A stretch of DNA of 64,000 nucleotides from Bactericera cockerelli (Eukaryota > Arthropoda > Insecta > Hemiptera > Triozidae): positions 15,762,346 to 15,826,345 of the forward strand of contig CM044966.1 of the NCBI GenBank assembly GCA_024516035.1, given 5' to 3'. The first letter of the stretch is position 1; each line of letters opens with the position of its first letter. Shown here piece after piece: positions 57,783-64,000 of this stretch. The notes under the pieces were generated by a model that saw only the letters and a list, made by a program, of their open reading frames with translations, was not told where the DNA came from and did not search any database. Both the position numbers and the translations under genes were made by a program.

Positions 57783-57988
57783 AACAACAATAATATCGCT
57801 TTATTTATACTGCACGATTAGGACTATTAAGGCCTATTATTCCAGCAGTAAGCCCAAGACATTTTATTATGTGGTAAAAATTCCAAATGCGAGGATAACT
57901 TGTCATGTCCCGGCTGGGTTTCGAACCCGCGACCACTAAACACTCTGGAATCACAGAGTGCCGCCTTTAGCACTGAGCTACCGGGACA
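57783..57988 (-). mobile_element. SINE-C
   Basis: TACTGCACGATTAGGACTAT to CACTGAGCTACCGGGACA; acceptor-stem halves intact. Confidence 0.86.
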
Positions 57989-58036
57989 AATAAGGCAATA
58001 TTATTATTATGTGTTTTGCTGATTCCTTTTTTTTAA

Positions 58037-58211
58037 TGTTTAAAAAGGTAATTTTGCCCCGGAACCGCTTTCGCATTACTTCAGGGCACTTTACCTTTAC
58101 ATCCATGCCATTCCGGGAACAGAAAACTCGGATTGGAATTTTCTGCTCCGGCCGGGATTCGAACCCGCAACCTCCGGGTCAGCAACCAATGCTCTTAACC
58201 ACTGAGCCACC
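58037..58211 (-). mobile_element. SINE-E abutting a stop codon
   Basis: Minus strand GGGTGGCTCAGTGGTTAAGA, GGTTCGAATCCCGGCC, GGAATGGCATGGATGTAAAG, ending in an A tail. Its 5' edge touches the TAG of the large ORF. Confidence 0.87.
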
Positions 58212-61200
58212 CTACGTAACCATCTGGGATCCGACCATGCTAGCAGACTCGCCCAGATCATCATAGATGTCACTGTTGATGTCTCCCTTAGAGCTGTTTC
58301 CCGTGCAGGACATCAAGTCCAGGTCATTCTCATTGGAGATGAACTCGTTGATAATGGGCAGCTCCAGCGGCTCACCGTTGGGTTTGTACATGGCCCGAGG
58401 GGGTTTATACGGGTTGGTAGGAAACCGGTTGAACCCGGTGTTGGAGGACATGGCTGGGTCAGTGGTCGCACCGTGGTAGGATGTCAGAGGATTGGTGTGT
58501 AAGGATTGTTGCGTTGAGTTTGGTCCGTGGAGGGTGTTTTGAGACGGTGAGAAGCTGCTGTGTTGGAGACTGGGGTTTGTTGAGAAACTGTGGAGTCGGT
58601 GATTCATAGACGATTCGTAGGACGGTGGTTGATGGGCAGTCTTCATCCCCGTTGTGTCGTAGCTCGTTTTAGCATTCGACTCTTTGTTGTAGAGTGTTCC
58701 TGTGTGCGCAATGATTGCTCGGTGAGTTGGATGGGCCGCCTGCCGCGATTCCGGAATATTCGATCTTTTGCACGGAGGCTCGAGGACATTGGATCTGTCA
58801 CTGGGCCGCTTCAGTGGTGGACACAGAGGGTCGTGTCGAGTGTTGCCGCCAATGTTCGTGCAGCGTTGACCTCGGTTGAATGGTTGCTTCCCCATGGCGG
58901 AATCGTTCACCGAGAATATCCAGGAGCTACCGGTTGCAGGAGGCGGGAAGTCCTCGTCTTCATCTTCAGATGAGAAGATGTCGAGTTTCGGGTGGGACGA
59001 TTTGTAGGATGGAAATCCACGGTCGTTCTTCTTTTCTGGAAACGCCGCTTTCGTCTGCGCAATGCGTTGCGGATAACTTTGGTGGGCGCTGCTGAACAGA
59101 TTGCCTGTGCTTTCCTCAGCGCTGGTGAAGCTTGAGCATTGTTGGCGTTCCATCAGTAATGGTCTTCCATTAGCAAGAGAATCCATGCCGGGAAAGACTC
59201 GAGGATTGACGATTTTACTCTGGTTACCTACTAGTTTATTGAGAGAGGGATGGTATCCTTGTGATGGATACTTGGAGATCAACTCTGACTCATCTTCGCT
59301 GTCCGAGAAGATATCCATTGTTGTGAGTCTGGTTTTGCTTGCCGCAGTTTGTTCGCAATTTTGGTTGTAAGTGTTACTCTTGCTGACGGTTCTTTCTTTT
59401 GAAACCGAATGAGACTCCTGTGCTTGTCTCTCGATAACGGTGCGATGCAAGGAGTTCACTCGAAACCGGTCCTCAGTCTGCCGTGCATAGGGATTCACGT
59501 TGAGCGCACCGGGTGTAGGCTGTGTGAAGTCTTCATCGTCTGACGGAATGATTCCGTTATCGCGAAAATTCCAGTGAAATTTGGATCTGTCCGGTGCAGT
59601 GGGCTCCGCTTGTCTGCGCACGTTTGTGGTGCAGTGGTTGATTGTTCTGCGCACCTCGGAGTAAGTCGAAGCTAATTGAGGAACAATGGGAGGCAGGTTG
59701 TCTAGTTCGTCGTCGTCACTGTCAGAGAAAATCGTCATTGTATTCAAGGGATACTTCGGCTTGGTCGAAAACTGTTCCTCACGACATCTTGCTAGAGACA
59801 TCCTTGCATTCGTAGATTGTTTCAGTGTTTCTTGAACCGGTTTGGCATGATCAAGCGAACTTTTGAACAGTTTATCCTGGTGAGTCGTGAGCCACTGAGA
59901 AGCAATGGTATTTCCAAAACGGTTCTCGGACGCAGGCAGTTTTCTTGCTGGACCAGCAAACGATGGCAGAAAATGGTCGAAATTGCCGGCAGCTCTTGGT
60001 AAATTATCCGGAAGTCCATCGCCATCACTGTCTTCACTGGAACTTAAGAAAGCGCGGTATTTGTCAGGAGCTTCAATTTTAGGCTTTGCCAAGCCACACT
60101 GTTTCTGTCTCTGCACCGTCCCATGTTTGTACATCATTGATTTGTAAAGTCGCGTGCACTCTTCAAACACTCTATTATTAACTGTCACAGGGTCTAGAAT
60201 AGTTTGAGCATTTCCTATCTTGAGTGATCTCTTTTCCTTGACGACATCATCATAATCAAACCCGCTGGTGCTATCCCAACCGTTTCCTTGTCTAGCAACA
60301 CCTTTCCTCTTGTCCCCGTCGTCATCATCAAAACCGCTCGTACTATCCCAACTTTTCCTTACTCTCTGCCTCCTCTTGTTTCTTGAATTCAACAGCCCGT
60401 GCTCATCCTCGGATGAAAAAGTGCTCACATTGTCATTGGATTTGCGTCTGTTGTTTTGTTCCACATTGAAATTGTCTTCCACCAGGTCATAAAGACTCAG
60501 GTTCGTATTGAAAACAGGACGACCAGATTTTTCAGATGACTTTGACTTGCGCAGGTTCTCTTGCGCACTGGGGTCGTCGGCTGGGTCTGTGGCGTCCACA
60601 AGAGCTTCGAGAGGACTGGAGTTGCCCACACTAGAGCTCGCGTATACGGGACAGTCAGGGTCCTCGTCCAGGATGCTCTGCGGTGTTTCACACTTGATGG
60701 CGTCTCTATCAAGGAGTGGTTCAGGGGACTCCTGAGGACCAGTGCTTTCGAGGATCAGGTCATGATTGTCCGTACTTCTCAACTGGGAAGAGTTGTTCGA
60801 ATCACCATCGAACTTGGAAAAGAACTCTAGCCTGTCAGCTTCCTCAACGAGAGGCGGCTCCATCTCGTCTAGCACAGATCGCTTTCCCCACTCATCTTGA
60901 TTGAGCATTGAGAATATTTCACACGGGAAGGTAGCGTCGTCGTCAATGATGGTGTTGGTGAATATGTCAAACATTGAATCGTGCGGGGTCGAGTTTGTTT
61001 CAGGAGGATTTGGCGGATGAGAGGATTGACTTTCTGTTTCAAGAGGGTGTTTCTGCAACTTTTGGAGAGGTTTTTGACATTCTGAGGGCTTTTCACTCAT
61101 TTCGTGGGATAATTTTGCTGGTGGTAGATCATCTTTCGTCGCGGCTTTGAGAGGATTGTCAAATAATAGCTTGTGAGAAAGTGGACTTTCTGTTTCGAAT

Positions 61201-63998
61201 GAAAAATCACGTGACTCTTGTAGAGGTTGGTGATTCCTATCTGACTGGTGCTGTTCATGAATGTTGGGATCCATTTTTGTACAGGATTGAGCATCTTTAG
61301 TTTGCTTCAACAATGGAGTATGAGGGGTTGTGTTAACTGTTTTCAGGGAACTGTCAGAAAATAGCTTAAGAGGAGTTGGACTTTCCGTATCGAGAAGAAA
61401 ATTGTGTGAGTCTGAAAGAGGAATCGGTTGCAAACTACTTGACTTTATATGATTTTTGAGATTTAATTTTGGTACTAGTTGAGCGTCTTTGGCTTGGATA
61501 TCTAACAATGATTCAACATTTTCAATGGGTCTTTTGGGATCTGAACTTTTCTGTTGTTTCTTTTCTTTATTTTTCTTGCAATTTTTCTTACTAGTGGTTG
61601 TAACTTTCTTATTGGTTCGATGACCACCAGATATTTCTGATTTAGTTTTACTGGTCTTTTTATGTTTCGACGAAGAAAAAATACTTATAATGCTGTCTAC
61701 ATCAATTGAGTTTGAAGATCTTGTTTGATATGTAGTGTATTGCTCTTTTGTGGCTGTGTTCGTATCTATCAATTTGCTATGTGTATTGACTTTTGCTTCC
61801 AAAATGTCCTCAACACAGGGAAATTCACTTATGACACTGTCTTGATCATTATGAATTAGTGGACCAGGAGGTACACCTAAAACACTATCTTGGTCATTCA
61901 ATATTGGAGCTGGGTTTCTATAGGTTTTGTTAATGAGAATCTCTTTGGATTGATTCTTCCGGTCTGATGGATTCTTTATTGGTGAAACACCTAACATGCT
62001 GTCTTGGTCGTTCTGAGTTACATGTCGATATTCCCTATATTGCTCCATGTTGATAGTATTGATAGAAACTTCTTGAATGATTGGTTTACAAATTCCGTCA
62101 TTTTCAGAGGATTCTTTTGTACTTGTTTCTCCTTGCATTTCAGTTAGACTAGTCATGATGCTCATTTCGTCAAGAACTTTTCCATTCCGATATTGTGAGT
62201 CCTGGATCACTTGTAGTGGAATGCTTGTTTTGCCACTTTGAGTGGTGTCTTTTTTGTTTGATTCTATTAGATCTCGGAAAGACGTTAGAGACTTCGCCAG
62301 GCATGCATTGTCACACGACTTGTCAAGTGACATTTCATCCGTTACTGGCCGAGGATGAACACTTGTTTGAGCAACAGGACCACTTTCTTGATCATTCAGT
62401 GAAAAAGATGGATTTTGGTGGGCACTTTCGTTGGGAATCTTTCGAGGTGGTTTATTATTTTCATCTAGTTGAGGGATTTTCGGTAAACTATCAAACACGA
62501 ACTCTTCACTATTCAGTTCTCGAGTTGGATCTTGATTCGTTTCCCCCCTTTTTTCCCCTGCTTTATTGGTGCCTTGACAATTTTCATCGCGAATGTGGTT
62601 GTTCATTAAGTCACTGGAGGTCGAAACGACTAGTGTTGAATGTGACACGGCACTCATCGCGAGATCAGTGATGGAAGACAGAGTCTGACGGGAGAAGAGA
62701 GATACTCCCTCGAAAGAGTTGCTGATTCCGGATAGCGTGCTGCCGCTTTCAGGTCTGTTGCCTGACATTTCAATCACCGCTTCGGTTGTTGTGCCAGTTC
62801 CTCTTTCATCTGGATGTGGGAGGGCATCTGGAGGTGGGAGGGCCTCCAGAGAGTCCCAATTCACCATAGATCTTCCAGTACTTACTTCGTCCAACAGTCT
62901 TTGATTACTCTGTGAATTATCCATAGCTGTTTTTCCATTGATGCTGACGTGTTTTGAATGTCCTAAGAATTTGATGCTTGCCAGGTCCTTCTTTCTGTTT
63001 TCTGTTATGTCATCTTGTACCAAATCTACTGAAGCATTGACTGCCACTGAGTTGACTTTCTGATCACGATGAGAATGAGCATGTTCAACTTTCTTTGTTT
63101 TCTTAAGCACTCTTTTTTGATTAGAACGTTTTAAATGAGGTTTTGAATGAACTTCCTCTGAATCGGAAGAGTCATCATCAAGGCCGAGATGATTCTGATA
63201 AACCGGGCCAATCCGATAAGTCACTGGTATGGACTCACCTTCTCCTGTCCTGATTTGATCTAAAGCATGGGAGTTTTTGGACTTATGACTTGCTGCCTTT
63301 TTCAACATACCATTTTTGTTTTCAATGTTCATATCAATGGGTTCTCCGAAAATGTTGACACGACAGTGCTCAGCCACAGTAGACTTGAAATTATCCACAG
63401 TTGTCTTCTTTGAAGTGTGCACATGCTTTTTTGAGCCACTTGTTTCATTCCTATGGAGAACAGATGTAGCGCCTCCAACACTGATTTCATCCATTGCAAT
63501 CCTATTTGGATGACCCATCAAAGGTGTACCTACTAGAGGTGCATCTCCAACACTGATTTCATCCATTGCAATTCTATTTGGATGACGCATCATAGGTGTA
63601 CCCACTAGAGGTGCATCTCCAACACTGATTTCATCCATTGCAGTTCTGTTTGGATGACACATCATAGGTGTACCTACTAGAGGTGCATCTCCAACACTGA
63701 TTTCATCCATTGCAGTTCTGTTTGGATGACGCATCAAAGGTGTACCTACTAGAGGTGCATCTCCAACACTGATTTCATCCATTGCAGTTCTGTTTGGATG
63801 ACGCATCATAGGTGTCCTTACTAGAGGTGCATCTCCAACACTGATTTCATCCATTGCAATCCTATTTGGATGACGCATCATAGGTGTCCCTACTAGAGGT
63901 GCATCTCCAACACTGATTTCATCCATTGCAATCCTATTTGGATGACGCATCATAGGTGTCCCTACTAGAGGTGCATCTCCAACACTGATTTCATCCAT
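58212..63998 (-). CDS. large acidic low-complexity protein, C-terminal 1928 residues
   Basis: A single open frame of 1928 codons runs from the right edge to TAG at 58214-58212; the start is outside the window. I do not recognise the family. Visible features: eight 24-residue tandem repeats (AMDEISVGDAPLVGTP) at the N-terminal edge; basic clusters KKTKKVEHAHSHRDQK and KNCKKNKEKKQQK (about 805) suggesting nuclear localisation; spaced NDQDSVLG and degenerate FxxxTESPxxxKLxxD motifs; DSTSGFDDDD repeats (about 1220-1250); and Ser/Asp/Glu patches near the C-terminus (SSSEDSDGDGLPDNLP about 1320, IFSDSDDDELDNLPP 1421, IFSDSEDESEL 1560, FSSEDEDEDFPPP 1675), which resemble CK2-phosphorylated or SUMO-interacting acidic stretches. 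Probably a disordered nuclear scaffold (inference). The codon pattern is sustained over 5.8 kb, so it is a real gene. Confidence 0.82.
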   Translation of the reverse strand: MDEISVGDAPLVGTPMMRHPNRIAMDEISVGDAPLVGTPMMRHPNRIAMDEISVGDAPLVRTPMMRHPNRTAMDEISVGDAPLVGTPLMRHPNRTAMDEISVGDAPLVGTPMMCHPNRTAMDEISVGDAPLVGTPMMRHPNRIAMDEISVGDAPLVGTPLMGHPNRIAMDEISVGGATSVLHRNETSGSKKHVHTSKKTTVDNFKSTVAEHCRVNIFGEPIDMNIENKNGMLKKAASHKSKNSHALDQIRTGEGESIPVTYRIGPVYQNHLGLDDDSSDSEEVHSKPHLKRSNQKRVLKKTKKVEHAHSHRDQKVNSVAVNASVDLVQDDITENRKKDLASIKFLGHSKHVSINGKTAMDNSQSNQRLLDEVSTGRSMVNWDSLEALPPPDALPHPDERGTGTTTEAVIEMSGNRPESGSTLSGISNSFEGVSLFSRQTLSSITDLAMSAVSHSTLVVSTSSDLMNNHIRDENCQGTNKAGEKRGETNQDPTRELNSEEFVFDSLPKIPQLDENNKPPRKIPNESAHQNPSFSLNDQESGPVAQTSVHPRPVTDEMSLDKSCDNACLAKSLTSFRDLIESNKKDTTQSGKTSIPLQVIQDSQYRNGKVLDEMSIMTSLTEMQGETSTKESSENDGICKPIIQEVSINTINMEQYREYRHVTQNDQDSMLGVSPIKNPSDRKNQSKEILINKTYRNPAPILNDQDSVLGVPPGPLIHNDQDSVISEFPCVEDILEAKVNTHSKLIDTNTATKEQYTTYQTRSSNSIDVDSIISIFSSSKHKKTSKTKSEISGGHRTNKKVTTTSKKNCKKNKEKKQQKSSDPKRPIENVESLLDIQAKDAQLVPKLNLKNHIKSSSLQPIPLSDSHNFLLDTESPTPLKLFSDSSLKTVNTTPHTPLLKQTKDAQSCTKMDPNIHEQHQSDRNHQPLQESRDFSFETESPLSHKLLFDNPLKAATKDDLPPAKLSHEMSEKPSECQKPLQKLQKHPLETESQSSHPPNPPETNSTPHDSMFDIFTNTIIDDDATFPCEIFSMLNQDEWGKRSVLDEMEPPLVEEADRLEFFSKFDGDSNNSSQLRSTDNHDLILESTGPQESPEPLLDRDAIKCETPQSILDEDPDCPVYASSSVGNSSPLEALVDATDPADDPSAQENLRKSKSSEKSGRPVFNTNLSLYDLVEDNFNVEQNNRRKSNDNVSTFSSEDEHGLLNSRNKRRQRVRKSWDSTSGFDDDDGDKRKGVARQGNGWDSTSGFDYDDVVKEKRSLKIGNAQTILDPVTVNNRVFEECTRLYKSMMYKHGTVQRQKQCGLAKPKIEAPDKYRAFLSSSEDSDGDGLPDNLPRAAGNFDHFLPSFAGPARKLPASENRFGNTIASQWLTTHQDKLFKSSLDHAKPVQETLKQSTNARMSLARCREEQFSTKPKYPLNTMTIFSDSDDDELDNLPPIVPQLASTYSEVRRTINHCTTNVRRQAEPTAPDRSKFHWNFRDNGIIPSDDEDFTQPTPGALNVNPYARQTEDRFRVNSLHRTVIERQAQESHSVSKERTVSKSNTYNQNCEQTAASKTRLTTMDIFSDSEDESELISKYPSQGYHPSLNKLVGNQSKIVNPRVFPGMDSLANGRPLLMERQQCSSFTSAEESTGNLFSSAHQSYPQRIAQTKAAFPEKKNDRGFPSYKSSHPKLDIFSSEDEDEDFPPPATGSSWIFSVNDSAMGKQPFNRGQRCTNIGGNTRHDPLCPPLKRPSDRSNVLEPPCKRSNIPESRQAAHPTHRAIIAHTGTLYNKESNAKTSYDTTGMKTAHQPPSYESSMNHRLHSFSTNPSLQHSSFSPSQNTLHGPNSTQQSLHTNPLTSYHGATTDPAMSSNTGFNRFPTNPYKPPRAMYKPNGEPLELPIINEFISNENDLDLMSCTGNSSKGDINSDIYDDLGESASMVGSQMVT

Positions 63999-64000
63999 TG
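63478..64000 (-). repeat. 72-bp coding minisatellite
   Basis: Seven full 72-bp units plus a degenerate one encode the 24-residue repeat of the large ORF. Third-position and conservative changes predominate (R/A, T/I, M/L), and the array continues past the window edge. Confidence 0.93.

Noticed and set aside
58590..62671. Many plus-strand frames of 60-158 codons
   Set aside because: Shadows of the 5.8 kb minus-strand coding exon.

Overview
The window is nuclear DNA from a repeat-rich animal genome, most likely an insect and perhaps a hemipteran. The evidence is split genes with GT/AG introns, a BEL/Pao retrotransposon, pogo-, Tc1-, hAT-, piggyBac- and Helitron-type elements, dozens of tRNA-derived SINEs and a 5S-rRNA-derived SINE, and AT-rich spacers full of (TAA)n. 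The species assignment is inference. No bacterial gene, operon or CRISPR array is present.

Three host genes can be supported. (1) At 1224-1493 (+) lies the terminal exon of a PAF-acetylhydrolase Ib catalytic subunit (PAFAH1B2/3 family); its other exons lie left of the window. (2) From 31192 down to 8519 (-) I rebuilt a complete 11-exon gene. All splice phases agree and the coding length is 2412 nt, giving an 803-residue type I membrane protein: signal peptide, long Ser/Gly/Asp-rich stalk, cysteine-containing LRRNT, about eight leucine-rich repeats, LRRCT, one transmembrane helix and a tail of about 40 residues without a TIR domain. (3) At 58212-63998 (-) is the 3' part of a very large exon (1928 codons, open at the right edge). 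It encodes an unidentified acidic, probably nuclear protein with a 24-residue tandem repeat at the edge.

Layout: 1-8500 holds the PAFAH exon, a pogo-like MITE carrying a Helitron-like insert, a 1.6 kb hAT-like element and a piggyBac-like MITE, then a 2.2 kb array built from copies of the LRR gene's own last exon. 8.5-31.2 kb is the LRR gene, whose introns carry minisatellites and LINE/SINE insertions. 31.8-42.4 kb is intergenic: many SINEs, a 1.64 kb foldback Tc1 element and further MITEs. 42.4-49.25 kb is a young BEL/Pao element with LTRs that read identical. 49.3-58.2 kb is again SINE and microsatellite terrain, ending with a SINE that abuts the stop codon of the large acidic ORF.

The most unusual feature is in genes 1 and 2. 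At least seven exon boundaries have been copied, with adjoining intron, into tandem arrays or partial duplicates: exons 3, 4, 5, 7, 8, 10 and 11 of the LRR gene, plus the PAFAH acceptor. Some arrays present dozens of decoy splice acceptors or partial exons beside the real exon. A second notable feature is that several SINE families share one body but carry different Pol III heads (tRNA-like or 5S-rRNA-like).
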